Positions 26,740 to 37,210 are shown, counted from the first letter of the stretch. The stretch: DNA of 38,602 nucleotides from Pseudomonas sp. Leaf48 (GCF_001421885.1 NZ_LMLH01000010.1:109483-148084); one strand, 5' to 3'. Notes: generated by a model not told the origin, from the letters alone. Translations and numbers: made by a program.

Positions 26740-28104
26740 ATGAATCAGCGACCGGGCAATCAATTGTTCGATGCCTATTTCACTGCTCGCGATATGCGTG
26801 ACGTGTTTTGCGATCAGGGCCGGGTTCAGGCCATGCTCGATTTCGAAGCGGCGCTGGCCAGGGCCCAGGCGCGGGTCGGGCTGATTCCGCACACGGCGGT
26901 GGCACCGATCGAAGCGGCCTGCCAGGCCGGGCATTACGATTTTTCGGCCCTCGGCGAGGCGATTGCCACGGCCGGTAATTCGGCGATCCCATTGGTCAAG
27001 GCGCTGGGCAGGCACATCGCCGCGAGCAATGCCGAAGCCGAGCGCTATGTGCATCTGGGCGCCACCAGTCAGGATGTGATGGACAGCGGATTGGTGCTGC
27101 AACTGCGCCGCGCACTCGAGTTGATCGACAGCGATCTGGCCCAACTGGGCCAAACCCTGGCCACCCAGGCTCAGCGTTACGTGGCCACGCCACTGGCCGG
27201 ACGCACCTGGTTGCAGCACGCGACGCCGGTCACCCTCGGCATGAAAATCGCCGGTTGGCTGGGCGCGGTGACCCGCAGCCGTCAGCGACTGCAGGAACTT
27301 AAGCCGCGTCTGCTGGTGCTGCAATTCGGCGGCGCCTCCGGAACCCTCGCGGCCCTCGGCAAGCAGGCGATGCCGATAGCGCAAGCGCTGGCCGAGGAGC
27401 TGCAACTGACGCTGCCCGAGCAACCCTGGCACACCCAGCGAGATCGCCTGGTGGAGTTCGGCTCGGTACTCGGGCTGATCGCCGGCAGCCTGGGCAAACT
27501 CGGGCGCGACATCAGTCTGTTGATGCAGACCGAAGCCGGCGAAGTGTTTGAGCCTTCGGCGCCGGGCAAGGGCGGATCTTCAACCATGCCGCATAAACGC
27601 AATCCAGTCGGCGCGGCGGTGCTGATCGGTGCGGCGACGCGCGTGCCGGGCCTGATCTCGACCCTGTTCAGCGCCATGCCCCAGGAGCACGAGCGCAGCC
27701 TCGGCCTGTGGCATGCCGAGTGGGAAACCCTGCCGGAGATTTGTTGCCTGGTATCCGGCAGCCTCAAGCAGGCGCTGCTGGTGACGGGCGGGCTGGAGGT
27801 GGACGCCGAACGCATGGCCCGCAACCTCGATTTGACCCAGGGCCTGGTGCTCGCCGAAGCGGTGAGCATCGTCCTTGCACAAAGGGTGGGGCGCGACACC
27901 GCGCATCATCTGTTGGAACAATGCTGCAAACGCGCCGTGGCCGAACAACGTCATCTGCGCGCGGTACTCGGCGACGAGCCGCAAGTGACTGCCGAATTGT
28001 CGGCGGTCGAACTCGATCATCTGCTGGACCCCGCACATTATCTCGGTCAGGCCAGAACCTGGGTCGAGCGAGCGGTGGCCGAACATTCTGCATTGACTGC
28101 CTGA
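26740..28104 (+). CDS. pcaB: 3-carboxy-cis,cis-muconate cycloisomerase PcaB
   Basis: This 454-residue enzyme of the fumarase/aspartase superfamily converts 3-carboxy-cis,cis-muconate to 4-carboxymuconolactone. The superfamily signature GGSSTMPHKRNPVGA is at about residue 281, with the earlier conserved regions 'HLGATSQDVMDSGLVLQL' (about 105) and 'GRTWLQHATPVTLG'. Length agrees with P. putida PcaB (about 450). The ATG has AGGAAC eight bases upstream, and the gap to pcaT is 45 bases. The bacterial enzyme is cytoplasmic. Confidence 0.96.
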   Translation: MNQRPGNQLFDAYFTARDMRDVFCDQGRVQAMLDFEAALARAQARVGLIPHTAVAPIEAACQAGHYDFSALGEAIATAGNSAIPLVKALGRHIAASNAEAERYVHLGATSQDVMDSGLVLQLRRALELIDSDLAQLGQTLATQAQRYVATPLAGRTWLQHATPVTLGMKIAGWLGAVTRSRQRLQELKPRLLVLQFGGASGTLAALGKQAMPIAQALAEELQLTLPEQPWHTQRDRLVEFGSVLGLIAGSLGKLGRDISLLMQTEAGEVFEPSAPGKGGSSTMPHKRNPVGAAVLIGAATRVPGLISTLFSAMPQEHERSLGLWHAEWETLPEICCLVSGSLKQALLVTGGLEVDAERMARNLDLTQGLVLAEAVSIVLAQRVGRDTAHHLLEQCCKRAVAEQRHLRAVLGDEPQVTAELSAVELDHLLDPAHYLGQARTWVERAVAEHSALTA

Positions 28105-28115
28105 AGGAGATTGCT

Positions 28116-28907
28116 GTGGCTTTTGTACAACTCGCCGAGGGCGAACTGCACTACCAACTCGACGGACCGGTCGATGCGCCGGTACTGGTGCTGTCCAACT
28201 CCCTGGGTACCGACCTGCATATGTGGGACGCGCAAATTGCCGCGTTCACCGAGCATTACCGTGTGCTGCGTATCGATACTCGCGGTCACGGAAAATCGCT
28301 GGTAACCCCGGGGCCTTACAGCATCGAGCAACTGGGCCACGATGTTTTGGCGCTGCTGGATGCGCTGCACATCGAGCGCGTACATTTCTGCGGTCTGTCC
28401 ATGGGCGGTTTGATCGGCCAGTGGCTGGGGATCAACGCCGGCGAGCGTCTGAACAAATTGGTGGTGTGCAACACCGCGGCGAAAATCGGCGATCCATCGA
28501 TATGGAATCCGCGCATCGAAACCGTGCTGCGTGATGGCCAGGCAGCCATGGTCGCCTTGCGCGATGCGTCGATCGCGCGCTGGTTTACCCCGGACTTTTC
28601 CGAGGCGAATCCGGCGGCCGCCAAGCGCATTACCGATATGCTCGCGGCCACTTCGCCAGAAGGCTATGCCGCCAATTGCGCGGCCGTACGCGATGCCGAT
28701 TTTCGCGATCAGTTGTCATCGATCAAGGTGCCGTTGCTGGTGATCGCCGGTACTGAAGATGCGGTGACGCCACCGTCCGGTGGGCACTTCATCCAGGAGC
28801 ACGTAGAAGGCGCCGAATACGCCGAGTTCTACGCTGCACACCTGTCCAACGTCCAGGCCGGCGACGCGTTCAGCGAGCGGGTACTGGCTTTTTTGCTGGC
28901 TGACTGA
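28116..28907 (+). CDS. pcaD: 3-oxoadipate enol-lactonase PcaD
   Basis: This 263-residue alpha/beta hydrolase opens beta-ketoadipate enol-lactone to beta-ketoadipate. The oxyanion region SNSLGTDLHMWD (about 29) and the nucleophile elbow CGLSMGGLIGQW (about 92, serine in the middle) are visible. The acid lies in IAGTEDAVTPP and the catalytic histidine in AAHLSNVQ near the end. The GTG start at 28116 has AAGGAGA at good spacing and matches the usual 'AFVQLAEGELHYQLDGP' N-terminus. It starts 11 bases after pcaB. Confidence 0.96.
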   Translation: MAFVQLAEGELHYQLDGPVDAPVLVLSNSLGTDLHMWDAQIAAFTEHYRVLRIDTRGHGKSLVTPGPYSIEQLGHDVLALLDALHIERVHFCGLSMGGLIGQWLGINAGERLNKLVVCNTAAKIGDPSIWNPRIETVLRDGQAAMVALRDASIARWFTPDFSEANPAAAKRITDMLAATSPEGYAANCAAVRDADFRDQLSSIKVPLLVIAGTEDAVTPPSGGHFIQEHVEGAEYAEFYAAHLSNVQAGDAFSERVLAFLLAD

Positions 28908-28917
28908 GGGGCATTTC

Positions 28918-29310
28918 GTGGACGAGAAACAACGCTACGACGAGGGTATGAAAGTCCGCCGCGCGGTACTTGGCGATGCCCACGTTGACCGCAGTCTGAC
29001 TACCCTGACCGAGTTCAACTCGGAGTTTCAGGAGATGATCACCCGCCACGCCTGGGGTGACATCTGGACCCGCCCGGGCCTGCCGCGCCATACCCGCAGC
29101 CTGATCACCATCGCCATGTTGATTGGCATGAATCGCGAAGGTGAGCTCAAGCTTCATTTGCGCGCGGCCGCCAACAACGGCGTCAGCCGCGGCGAGATCA
29201 AGGAAGTGATCATGCAGAGCGCGATCTACTGCGGCATCCCGGCGGCCAACGCGACGTTCCACCTGGCGGAGTCGGTGTGGGATGAGTTGGGGGTTGAATC
29301 GCGGGAGTGA
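28918..29310 (+). CDS. pcaC: 4-carboxymuconolactone decarboxylase PcaC
   Basis: This 130-residue enzyme of the AhpD-like/CMD fold decarboxylates 4-carboxymuconolactone to beta-ketoadipate enol-lactone. It shows the CMD core 'TRHAWGDIWTRPGLPRHTRS', the helix 'LIGMNREGELKLHLRAAANNGV' in part, and 'IMQSAIYCGIPAANATFHLA' near the C-terminus. It begins with GTG, 10 bases after pcaD. It is not fused to pcaD, unlike PcaL of some other bacteria. It is the last gene of the pca cluster. Confidence 0.95.
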   Translation: MDEKQRYDEGMKVRRAVLGDAHVDRSLTTLTEFNSEFQEMITRHAWGDIWTRPGLPRHTRSLITIAMLIGMNREGELKLHLRAAANNGVSRGEIKEVIMQSAIYCGIPAANATFHLAESVWDELGVESRE

Positions 29311-29340
29311 TCCCCGAGATTTTCGGCGACTGAACTGACG

Positions 29341-29436
29341 TCATCGCGGGCAAGCCACGCTCCCACAGTTTTGCGGTGTCATGCCAGTGTTGTGTTCACC
29401 GAAGAACCCTGTGGGAGTGTGGCTTGCCCGCGATGG
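29341..29436. repeat. REPIN downstream of pcaC (first of a tandem pair)
   Basis: 'TCATCGCGGGCAAGCCACGC' at 29341 and its complement ending at 29436 form a REPIN with the unusual ACGCTCCC/GGGAGTGT core matched in both arms (compensating changes). It lies between the convergent pcaC and ttgC genes. Confidence 0.88.
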
Positions 29437-29473
29437 CGGCGGTACATCAAACGTTGATGTAGCGCAAAGAATG

Positions 29474-29560
29474 CCATCGCGAGCAGGCTCGCTCCCACAG
29501 GTAACCGGGTTTTTGCAGAAAAAATGCGGTCGAATGTGGGAGCCAGCCTGCTGGCGATGG
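29474..29560. repeat. REPIN downstream of pcaC (second of a tandem pair)
   Basis: 'CCATCGCGAGCAGGCTCGCT' at 29474 and its imperfect complement ending at 29560 form a second REPIN 37 bases from the first. The arms differ more than in its neighbour. Confidence 0.85.
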
Positions 29561-29597
29561 GGCCATAAAGAACAACTCTCCTTTTCCCGCAACCAAC

Positions 29598-29627
29598 AAA
29601 AAGCCCACCAATCGGTGGGCTTTTTGT
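29598..29627. terminator. Bidirectional terminator between pcaC and ttgC
   Basis: AAAAAGCCCACC and GGTGGGCTTTTT pair around a tiny loop with A and T runs on both sides, 14 bases from the ttgC stop codon. It can end both the pca transcript and the ttg transcript. Confidence 0.88.
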
Positions 29628-29640
29628 TTTCACAGCGCTA

Positions 29641-31101
29641 TCAGAAGTACTTCATCTTCGGCGCTTCTTCTTTCACCGGCTCGTTTTTCGCGGTCTGTTC
29701 GTTCCAGCCACCACCGAGGGCCTTGTACAGATTGACTGCGCTGACCAGTTGCGCCAGACGGTCGGTGATCAGCACCTGTTGGGCGCTGAACAGCTGGCGC
29801 TGGGCATCGAGGAAGGTCAGGTTGCTGTCGACGCCGATGCGGTAGCGACGCTCGGCCAGGCGGTAGTAATCCTGGTTGGCGCTGACGAAATCACGCTGAG
29901 CCTGCAACTGCTGGGTGTAGGTCTGGCGTGCGGCCAGGCCGTCGGCGACTTCCTGGAAGGCGGTCTGGATGGACTTCTCGTAGTTCGCCACGCCGATGTC
30001 TTTCTGGATTTTCGAGTAATCCAGGCTGGCACGCAGGCTGCCGGCGTTGAAGATCGGCAGGTTGATCTGCGGCTGGAACAGCCAGGTGCCGGAACCGCCA
30101 TTGAATAGACCGGACAGGTCGGGGCTCAGGGTTCCGGCATTGGCGGTCAGGCTGATGCTCGGGAAAAACGCTGCCCGCGCCGCGCCAATGTTGGCGTTGG
30201 CGGCCTTGAGGTTATGCTCGGCCTGGAGGATGTCCGGGCGACGCTGCAGCAGGTCCGATGGCAGACCTGGTGGAACGTCGCTCAGCAGGTCGTCGTTCAG
30301 CGGTTTGGCCGCCTGCAGATTGGCCGGGATGCCGGTGCCGAGCAGCAGTACCAGGCTGTTTTCATCCTGGGCGACCTGGCGGGTGTACTTGGCCAGTTGC
30401 GCCCTGGCGTTTTCAACCGAGGTGCGCGACTGGGCCAGGTCCAGCGCCGAGGCGACGCCCACTTCGTTGCTTCGGGCAGTGAGCTTGTAGCTCTCTTCGA
30501 ATGCGGCGAGGGTGTCCTGAGTCAGCTTCAGCAGTTCCTTGTCGGCCTGCCAGGTCAGGTAGGCATTGGCGACGTTGGCCACCAGGCTGATTTGCGTGCT
30601 GCGCCGACCTTCTTCAGTGGCGAAGTACTGCTGCAGCGCTTCTTCATTCAGGCTGCGAACCCGACCGAACAGGTCAAGTTCATAGGCGCTGACGCCGACA
30701 GTGGCCGAGTAGGAACTGGTGATGCCGGCTTCGCCGGTCTGCGAGGCATCCGCCGGCAGACGCTGGCGGTTGCCGGTGCCATTGGCCGAGACCGCCGGGA
30801 ACAGATCGGCACGGGAGATGCGATATTGCGCGGCGAAGGCGTCGATGTTCAGCGCCGCGACACGCAGGTCGCGGTTGTTTTCCAGGGAAACCTGGATCAG
30901 TTGCTGCAGCGCCGGGTCATGGAAAAACTGCTTCCAGCCTTGTTCCGCCGCAGCCTGGGCAGGCGCCTGGTTCGGCGAATACGCCGGGCCCTGCGGGTAC
31001 TGGCCCGTCACCGGCGCTTGCGGCTGCTGATAATCAGGTATCAGCGAGCAGCCACCGAGCACGAAGGCGGCGACTGCCAGGGAGAGTAGCGACTTGCTCA
31101 T
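29641..31101 (-). CDS. ttgC: RND efflux outer-membrane lipoprotein TtgC (OprM/EmhC-like)
   Basis: This 486-residue outer-membrane channel of the TolC/OprM (NodT) family is the exit duct of the pump. The signal peptide ends in a lipobox with VLGGC, giving acylated Cys18. Two outer-membrane-efflux repeats follow (about 60-260 and 285-465), with '[21 protein letters not shown]', '[18 protein letters not shown]' and '[22 protein letters not shown]'. Its start codon overlaps the ttgB stop by one base. The length fits TtgC/OprM. The product is named TtgC, EmhC or OprM in different pseudomonads. Confidence 0.94.
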   Translation of the reverse strand: MSKSLLSLAVAAFVLGGCSLIPDYQQPQAPVTGQYPQGPAYSPNQAPAQAAAEQGWKQFFHDPALQQLIQVSLENNRDLRVAALNIDAFAAQYRISRADLFPAVSANGTGNRQRLPADASQTGEAGITSSYSATVGVSAYELDLFGRVRSLNEEALQQYFATEEGRRSTQISLVANVANAYLTWQADKELLKLTQDTLAAFEESYKLTARSNEVGVASALDLAQSRTSVENARAQLAKYTRQVAQDENSLVLLLGTGIPANLQAAKPLNDDLLSDVPPGLPSDLLQRRPDILQAEHNLKAANANIGAARAAFFPSISLTANAGTLSPDLSGLFNGGSGTWLFQPQINLPIFNAGSLRASLDYSKIQKDIGVANYEKSIQTAFQEVADGLAARQTYTQQLQAQRDFVSANQDYYRLAERRYRIGVDSNLTFLDAQRQLFSAQQVLITDRLAQLVSAVNLYKALGGGWNEQTAKNEPVKEEAPKMKYF

Positions 31102-34100
31102 TAGCCAGCCTCTTTAGGGGTTTCAGTAGCGTCATCCTGGTCGACCTGCTTGCGCTGGCCAATGGACGATACGGTGACAAAGAACAGCGGGACCCAGAAA
31201 ATCGCCAGAACAGTGGCCGTGATCATACCGCCAATCACCCCGGTGCCGATGGCATGCTGGCTACCGGAACCTGCGCCCGTGGATATGGCCAGTGGTACCA
31301 CACCGAGAACGAACGCGAGCGAGGTCATGATGATCGGTCGCAGACGCATGCGGCAGGCTTCGATCGCCGCGTCGCGCAGGGTGCGCCCTTGCTCGTGCAG
31401 TTCCTTGGCGAATTCGACGATCAGAATGGCGTTTTTCGCCGCCAGACCGATGGTCGTCAACAGGCCTACCTGGAAGTACACGTCGTTGGACAGGCCACGC
31501 AAGCTGGTCGCCATCAGTGCACCAATGATCCCCAGCGGCACCACCAGCATCACCGCAATCGGAATCGACCAGCTTTCATACAGCGCCGCCAGGCACAGGA
31601 ACACCATCAGCAGCGACAGGGCGTACAACGCCGGTGCTTGCGAGCCGGACAGCCGTTCCTCATAGGACAGGCCGGTCCAGGAAATACCGACACCTTTCGG
31701 CAGTTTGGCGGCAATGGCTTCAACTTCGGCCATCGCTTCACCGGTGGAATAACCCGGAGCCGGGGCGCCGAGGATTTCCATCGCCTCTACGCCGTTGTAG
31801 CGGGCCAGTTTCGGCGATCCGTAGATCCACTCGCCCTTGGCGAACGCCGAGAACGGAACCATGGTGCCGACGCTGTTGCGCACGTACCACTTGTTGAGGT
31901 CTTCGGGGCTCATGCGTGAACCCGGCTGACCTTGCACGTAAACCTTCTTCACCCGACCACGGTCGATGAAGTCGTTGACGTAGCTACTGCCCAGGGCGAT
32001 CGACAGGGTGTTGTTGATATCGGCGATAGTAATGCCCAGGGCACTGGCCTTCTCGTCGTCGATTTCCAGTTGGAATTGCGGTTCGTCGCTCAGGCCGTTC
32101 GGACGGACCTGAGTGAGAATCTTGCTTTGCGCTGCCATACCGAGGAACTGGTTGCGCGCTTCCATCAGCTTGGCGTGCCCGATACCGGCACGGTCCTGCA
32201 GGAACACGTCGAAACCGGTGGCGTTACCCAGTTCCAGTACCGCCGGTGGCGCGAAGGCAAACACCATGGCGTCACGGAAGGTGAAGAAGTGCTGTTGGGC
32301 ACGGGCCGCGACCTTGAACACGTTGTTGTCGGCGTTACGTTCGTCCCACGGGCGCAGCATGATGAACGCCATACCCGAGCTCTGGCCACGACCGGCGAAG
32401 TTGAAGCCGGTCACGGTAAACACCGAGTTCACCGCATCACCTTCACCACCATCCTTGCCCGGACGCAACAGGAATTCGCGCATCTCGTCCACGACCACCT
32501 GGGTACGCTGGGAGGTAGAACCGGCCGGTGTCTGCACCTGGGCGAACAGTACGCCCTGGTCCTCTTCCGGCAGGAACGCCGTCGGGATACGGGTGAACAG
32601 CCAGATCATGCCGACGATGATGAGCAGGTAGGCCAGCAGGTACGGGGCCTTGTGCGTGAGCATGCTGCCCACGCCGCGTTCGTAGCTTTTGACGCCGCGG
32701 TCGAAGTTGCGGTTGAACCAGCCAAAGAAACCGCGTTTGGGCGTATGGTGCTCGCCCTTCGGAATGGCCTTGAGCATGGTGGCGCAGAGCGCCGGGGTGA
32801 AGATCAGTGCAACCAGTACCGACAGGGCCATGGCCGAGACGATGGTGATCGAGAACTGCTTGTAGATCACGCCGGTGGAGCCGCTGAAAAACGCCATCGG
32901 CAGCAATACCGCCGACAGCACCAGGGCGATACCCACCAGGGCGCCCTGGATCTGGCCCATGGATTTCTTGGTGGCTTCCTTGGGCGACAGACCTTCTTCG
33001 CTCATCACCCGTTCGACGTTTTCCACCACGACGATGGCGTCGTCCACCAGCAAGCCGATGGCGAGCACCATACCGAACATGGTCAGGGTGTTGATGCTGA
33101 AGCCGGCTGCCGCGAGGATCCCGAATGTACCCAGCAATACCACCGGCACGGTCATCGTGGTGATGATGGTGGCGCGGAAGTTCTGCAGGAACAGGAACAT
33201 CACCAGGAACACCAGCGCAACCGCTTCGACCAGCGTGTTAACCACACCCTTGATCGACTCGGTCACCACCGGGGTGGTGTCGTACGGGAATACCACTTCC
33301 ATGCCTTCAGGGAAGAACGGCTTGAGGCTGTCGATCGTCGTGCGCAGCGCCTTGGCGGTATCCAGGGCGTTGGCGCCGGTGGCCAGTTTCACTGCCAGGC
33401 CGGAAGCCGGAGCGCCGTTGAACTGGGCGTTGATGCTGTAGTTTTCACCACCCAGGCCGACCTCGGCGACATCCTTCAGGCGAACCTGGGAGCCATCCTT
33501 GTTGACCTTGAGCAGGATTTTATTGAATTGCTCGGCGGTCTGCAGGCGGGTCTTGCCGATGATCGTGGCGTTCAACTGTGTGCCGGGCAGGGCGGGCAGG
33601 CCGCCGAGCTGGCCGGACGATACCTGGACGTTCTGCGCAGCGATGGCGGTCTTGACGTCCACCGGGGTCAGGTTGAAGTTGTTCAACTTGGCCGGGTCGA
33701 GCCAGATACGCATGGCGTACTGGGAACCGAACACCTGGAAGTCACCGACACCGGCTGTCCGCGAGATCGGGTCCTGCATGTTCGACACGATGTAGTTGGA
33801 CAGGTCGTCCTTGGTCATGCTGCCGTCACGCGACACCACGCCGATCACCAGCAGGAAGTTCTTCACTGCCTTGGTCACCCGGATACCCTGCTGCTGCACT
33901 TCTTGCGGCAGCAGCGGGGTGGCCAGGTTCAGCTTGTTCTGGACCTGTACCTGCGCGGTATCGGAGTTGGTGCCTTGCTCGAAGGTCGCGGTGATGGTCA
34001 TGGTGCCGTCGGAGTTACTTTCCGAGGACACATACCGCAGGTTGTCGATACCGTTGAGTTGCTGTTCGATCACCTGCACCACGGTGTCCTGCACGGTTTG

Positions 34101-34262
34101 CGCAGAAGCGCCCGGGTAGGTCACGGAGATGGCGATCGCCGGTGGCGCGATGCTCGGGTATTGGTTGATCGGCAGTTTGAGGATCGATAGTGCCCCGACC
34201 AGCATGATCACCAGGGCAATTACCCAGGCGAAAATCGGACGGTCAATGAAGAATTTTGACAT
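31101..34262 (-). CDS. ttgB: RND multidrug efflux transporter TtgB (MexB/EmhB-like)
   Basis: This 1053-residue proton-driven inner-membrane pump exports antibiotics and aromatic solvents. The N-terminus '[19 protein letters not shown]' is typical of HAE1 RND pumps. Helix 4 contains [16 protein letters not shown] with the proton-relay aspartate pair; its helix-10/11 partner lies in '[20 protein letters not shown]' with the relay lysine. Two large periplasmic loops (about 40-335 and 565-870) form the binding and docking domains. It lies four bases from ttgA, so pump and adaptor are coupled. Confidence 0.96.
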   Translation of the reverse strand: MSKFFIDRPIFAWVIALVIMLVGALSILKLPINQYPSIAPPAIAISVTYPGASAQTVQDTVVQVIEQQLNGIDNLRYVSSESNSDGTMTITATFEQGTNSDTAQVQVQNKLNLATPLLPQEVQQQGIRVTKAVKNFLLVIGVVSRDGSMTKDDLSNYIVSNMQDPISRTAGVGDFQVFGSQYAMRIWLDPAKLNNFNLTPVDVKTAIAAQNVQVSSGQLGGLPALPGTQLNATIIGKTRLQTAEQFNKILLKVNKDGSQVRLKDVAEVGLGGENYSINAQFNGAPASGLAVKLATGANALDTAKALRTTIDSLKPFFPEGMEVVFPYDTTPVVTESIKGVVNTLVEAVALVFLVMFLFLQNFRATIITTMTVPVVLLGTFGILAAAGFSINTLTMFGMVLAIGLLVDDAIVVVENVERVMSEEGLSPKEATKKSMGQIQGALVGIALVLSAVLLPMAFFSGSTGVIYKQFSITIVSAMALSVLVALIFTPALCATMLKAIPKGEHHTPKRGFFGWFNRNFDRGVKSYERGVGSMLTHKAPYLLAYLLIIVGMIWLFTRIPTAFLPEEDQGVLFAQVQTPAGSTSQRTQVVVDEMREFLLRPGKDGGEGDAVNSVFTVTGFNFAGRGQSSGMAFIMLRPWDERNADNNVFKVAARAQQHFFTFRDAMVFAFAPPAVLELGNATGFDVFLQDRAGIGHAKLMEARNQFLGMAAQSKILTQVRPNGLSDEPQFQLEIDDEKASALGITIADINNTLSIALGSSYVNDFIDRGRVKKVYVQGQPGSRMSPEDLNKWYVRNSVGTMVPFSAFAKGEWIYGSPKLARYNGVEAMEILGAPAPGYSTGEAMAEVEAIAAKLPKGVGISWTGLSYEERLSGSQAPALYALSLLMVFLCLAALYESWSIPIAVMLVVPLGIIGALMATSLRGLSNDVYFQVGLLTTIGLAAKNAILIVEFAKELHEQGRTLRDAAIEACRMRLRPIIMTSLAFVLGVVPLAISTGAGSGSQHAIGTGVIGGMITATVLAIFWVPLFFVTVSSIGQRKQVDQDDATETPKEAG

Positions 34263-34265
34263 GAG

Positions 34266-35429
34266 TTACTCCCCTTTGCCGCCGGACGCTTTGTCAGCTG
34301 TCTGGACGGGGGCCGGGTTCTTTGCGCCTACGTTGACGTTAGTCGCCTCACTGGCCTTGACTTCAATGCCGGGGTGGACGAATTGCAGCCCTTCGGTAAT
34401 CAGGCGATCGCCCGCCTTCAGGCCGTCTTCGATCAGCCATTGGTTGCCGACAGTGCGGTTGGCCTTGAGCTGACGCAGTTCGACCTTGTTGTCGGGACCG
34501 ACGACCAGTGCGGTCGGGGTGCCTTTGAGGTCGCGGGTCACGCCTTGCTGCGGGGCCAGGATGGCGGCGCTGTTCACACCGGCCTGCAACTGGGCGTGCA
34601 CGAACATGCCCGGCAGAAGCGTATGGTCAGGGTTCGGGAACACGGCGCGCAGGGTAACGGAGCCGGTGGTCTGGTCAACCGAGACTTCGGAGAACTCCAG
34701 CTTGCCGTCAAGTTGGTACTGGCTGCCGTCTTCGAGGGTCAGCTTGACCTTCGCGGCATTGTCGCCGGCTTTTTGCAGGCGACCGCTTTCCAGTTCGCGG
34801 CGCAGTTGAAGCAGCTCGACCGAAGACTGGGTAACGTCGACGTAGATCGGGTCCAGTTGCTGGATGACTGCCATCGCTTCGGTCTGACCGTTGGCGACCA
34901 GCGCACCTTCGGTAACTGAAGAGCGACCGATACGGCCGGTCAACGGCGCATACACCTTGGTGTAGCGCACGTTGATCTGCGCCGTTTGCAGCGCGGCTTC
35001 CGATTGCAGGCGGTTGGCCACGGCGGTGTCGTATTCCTGACGGCTTACGGCTTGTTCGTCGACCAGTTGCTTGTAGCGGTCGGAGATCGATTTGGTCGAA
35101 CGCAGGTTGGCTTCGGCGCTTTTCAATGTAGCGTCATAGACCGACGGGTCGATCTGATACAGCTGCTGGCCGGCTTTGACGTCGCCACCTTCCTTGAACA
35201 GGCGCTTGAGGATGATGCCGTTGACCTGTGGGCGAACTTCGGCGATGCGGAACGCGCTGGTACGACCTGGCAGTTCGGATGTCAGGGTGAAGGCTTGCGG
35301 TTGCAGAGTCACGACGCCGACCTGAGGGGGTGGGGCGACCGGTGCTGCCTCTTCCTTTTTGCATCCGCTGAGTAGCGATGCCAGGGCGACGGCGGCGACC
35401 AGAGCGGTAACAGCTGGCTTGAATTGCAT
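34266..35429 (-). CDS. ttgA: RND efflux periplasmic adaptor lipoprotein TtgA (MexA/EmhA-like)
   Basis: This 387-residue membrane-fusion protein links TtgB to TtgC. The signal peptide ends in LLSGC, giving acylated Cys23. The lipoyl halves are 'RTSAFRIAEVRPQVNGIILKR' in part (about residue 55) and 'VRYTKVYAPLTGRIGRSSV' (about 150), flanking an alpha-helical hairpin. A beta-barrel domain and a membrane-proximal domain follow. The ATG at 35429 is chosen over an upstream in-frame ATG because it begins a proper signal peptide and has AGGATT upstream. Confidence 0.94.
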   Translation of the reverse strand: MQFKPAVTALVAAVALASLLSGCKKEEAAPVAPPPQVGVVTLQPQAFTLTSELPGRTSAFRIAEVRPQVNGIILKRLFKEGGDVKAGQQLYQIDPSVYDATLKSAEANLRSTKSISDRYKQLVDEQAVSRQEYDTAVANRLQSEAALQTAQINVRYTKVYAPLTGRIGRSSVTEGALVANGQTEAMAVIQQLDPIYVDVTQSSVELLQLRRELESGRLQKAGDNAAKVKLTLEDGSQYQLDGKLEFSEVSVDQTTGSVTLRAVFPNPDHTLLPGMFVHAQLQAGVNSAAILAPQQGVTRDLKGTPTALVVGPDNKVELRQLKANRTVGNQWLIEDGLKAGDRLITEGLQFVHPGIEVKASEATNVNVGAKNPAPVQTADKASGGKGE

Positions 35430-35516
35430 GAAAATCCTCGGGTCAGGCGCGCAAAGTGCGCACAAGAAAGGTGGAAGGTTTGAAAATGTTTACCGAGTGG
35501 ATAAGTAGCTTGCTAA

Positions 35517-35552
35517 GGAATATACTTACGTACATGGTTGTTTGTAAATACC
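35517..35552. promoter_or_regulatory. TtgR-type operator between ttgA and ttgR
   Basis: On the minus strand the site reads TATTTACAAACAACCATG followed by TACGTAAGTATATTCC. This matches closely, from memory, the P. putida TtgR operator that overlaps the ttgABC and ttgR promoters. Binding of TtgR here would repress both units. Confidence 0.85.
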
Positions 35553-35694
35553 TTGGCTGTGTATCCCCGCCGTTACAGCAGCCATATAAAGGTTCGAATT
35601 GTAGGCCGGGGACGGCGACCAAGAGCGCTCGTTCCACTTTTATTCAGCTGATATTCAGACATCAGTGAAGCACCCTGATTGAGGTTGTACTGCC

Positions 35695-36327
35695 ATGGTC
35701 CGTCGCACCAAAGAGGAAGCTCAGGAAACCCGCGCGCAAATACTCGTGGCGGCCGAAAAAGCCTTTTACGAGCGAGGCGTGGCGCGCACGACCCTGGCGG
35801 ACATCGCGACCCTGGCCGGCGTCACTCGGGGAGCCATCTACTGGCATTTCAGTAACAAGGCGGATCTGGTTCAGGCCATGCTCGACACCTTGCATGAGCC
35901 GCTGGAGGAGATGGCCAAGGCCAGCGAAAGCCCCGACGAACCCGACCCCCTGGGCTGCATGCGCAAGCTGTTGGTTCATTTGTTTCATCAAATTGCACTG
36001 GACCCGAAAACCCGGCGCATCAACGAAATTCTGTTTCATAAGTGCGAATTCACCGATGAAATGAGTGACCTGCGCCTGCAGCGAGTGGCGGCCAGCCTCG
36101 ATTGCAATGTGCGGATCGGCCTGGCCCTGAAAAATGCAGTGAACCGGGGGCAGTTGCCGGAAAATCTTGACACTGCCCGCGCGGCCATCAGCTTGCATGC
36201 TTACATCGACGGCATCCTGTACCAGTGGTTGCTGGCTCCAGAGAGCTTTGAACTGCACATCGAAGCCGAACGCTGGGTCGATACGGGGCTGGACATGCTG
36301 CGCTTGAGCCCCAGCCTGCGCAAATGA
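35695..36327 (+). CDS. ttgR: TetR-family repressor TtgR (EmhR) of the efflux pump
   Basis: This 210-residue repressor senses antibiotics and plant phenolics and releases the ttgABC promoter. The N-terminal helix-turn-helix reads '[22 protein letters not shown]' in part (residues 31-52). The ligand domain keeps TtgR signatures such as '[14 protein letters not shown]', '[17 protein letters not shown]' and the C-terminal '[18 protein letters not shown]'. Length equals P. putida TtgR (210). It is divergent from ttgA across 265 bases containing its operator. Confidence 0.94.
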   Translation: MVRRTKEEAQETRAQILVAAEKAFYERGVARTTLADIATLAGVTRGAIYWHFSNKADLVQAMLDTLHEPLEEMAKASESPDEPDPLGCMRKLLVHLFHQIALDPKTRRINEILFHKCEFTDEMSDLRLQRVAASLDCNVRIGLALKNAVNRGQLPENLDTARAAISLHAYIDGILYQWLLAPESFELHIEAERWVDTGLDMLRLSPSLRK

Positions 36328-36484
36328 AACCAGGCGCGTAATTTGCACCGGGTGTGTCAAATGAGGCTTTGATGTCACCGGGCGTGCCGCGGTGGGGTGC
36401 TTTTATATACGCACCGTCGACAAGATGACAGGTAGCGAACTATGTATTTTGTAGGGATTTTGTTTCACGCCTGTGAATGAGGAG

Positions 36485-36511
36485 AAAAGAACCCCGGTGG
36501 TTTGCGGGGGT
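36485..36511 (-). terminator. Possible terminator of the AlaX-like gene
   Basis: On the minus strand ACCCCCG and CGGGGT pair across about nine bases, followed by TCTTTTCT. It lies about 70 bases past the stop codon of the AlaX-like gene. The T tract is interrupted, so the call is moderate. Confidence 0.5.
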
Positions 36512-36583
36512 ATTTCATCCAGGCAAGTTTTTGCAGGAATGGTCTGGTTTGCGGCTGATGACATTTGCGCCCCCCCCACGTGG

Positions 36584-37210
36584 TCAATCCACGTGATAGT
36601 GGACCGACAGCGTCCCTTTCTTTTGTGCAACTGAACCGATCGAAACCCTTTGCAGGTCCTTCAGGCTGCGCACATGAGTGCCGCCACAGCCATAGGCAGG
36701 CAGTTCGCCGAAACCGATTTCCCTGGCACCTTCTCGCACGGAGGTCAGGCGCGGCAGGTCAGCGGCGATCCATTGTTCGATGCCGTGCTCAACGGTCAGC
36801 GCCTCGATATCCTGAGCCGAATTTGTCGGTTTGAATTGCACGCGTCCTTCCCCCGGCCAGTGATGTGCCTTGATCGGCATCCAGCCCATGGCCTGGACGA
36901 AGTGGCCGATCAGGTGGCCAGCGGAATGCATGCGTGTGTTGAACAGCCGACGCTGTTCGTCGACGCGGATCTGCGCCATGCCGAGTCTGACCGGGTGGTC
37001 GACGAAGTGAATGATCCGTTGCGCTTCCTGGACCACCCTCAACACCTGACTTTCTCCGATCCAGCCAGTGTCGCAGGGTTGCCCGCCGCCCTGTGGGTGA
37101 AACAGGGTTGCGCGTAGCACCACTGCAAACTCGTTTTCGTGAGGTGTGCAATCGAGGACTTCCACGTTGGCCTTGAGGTCATCGCTATGGAAAAAAAGGC
37201 GCAGCGTCAT
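36584..37210 (-). CDS. Stand-alone alanyl-tRNA editing protein (AlaX family)
   Basis: This 208-residue cytoplasmic hydrolase of the second half of AlaRS removes serine (or glycine) wrongly attached to tRNA-Ala. The zinc/catalytic ligands are visible: H95 and H99 in MHSAGHLIGHF, and C175 and H179 in GCGGTHV. 'LFHPQGGGQPCDTG' (about 36-49) is the usual editing-domain motif. The length (208) fits the short AlaX type. It is divergent from a LysR-type gene 88 bases away, which may regulate it. The molecular fold is clear; the exact tRNA substrate is inferred. Confidence 0.9.
   Translation of the reverse strand: MTLRLFFHSDDLKANVEVLDCTPHENEFAVVLRATLFHPQGGGQPCDTGWIGESQVLRVVQEAQRIIHFVDHPVRLGMAQIRVDEQRRLFNTRMHSAGHLIGHFVQAMGWMPIKAHHWPGEGRVQFKPTNSAQDIEALTVEHGIEQWIAADLPRLTSVREGAREIGFGELPAYGCGGTHVRSLKDLQRVSIGSVAQKKGTLSVHYHVD

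Noticed and set aside
31932..34190. Very long plus-strand open frame (752 codons) opposite ttgB
   Set aside because: It is antisense to a clear RND pump gene and rich in His/Gln/Asp/Arg, typical of the shadow of GC-rich coding DNA. Similar shadows opposite livM, rapA, pitA, braC and the tubulin-like gene were rejected for the same reason.
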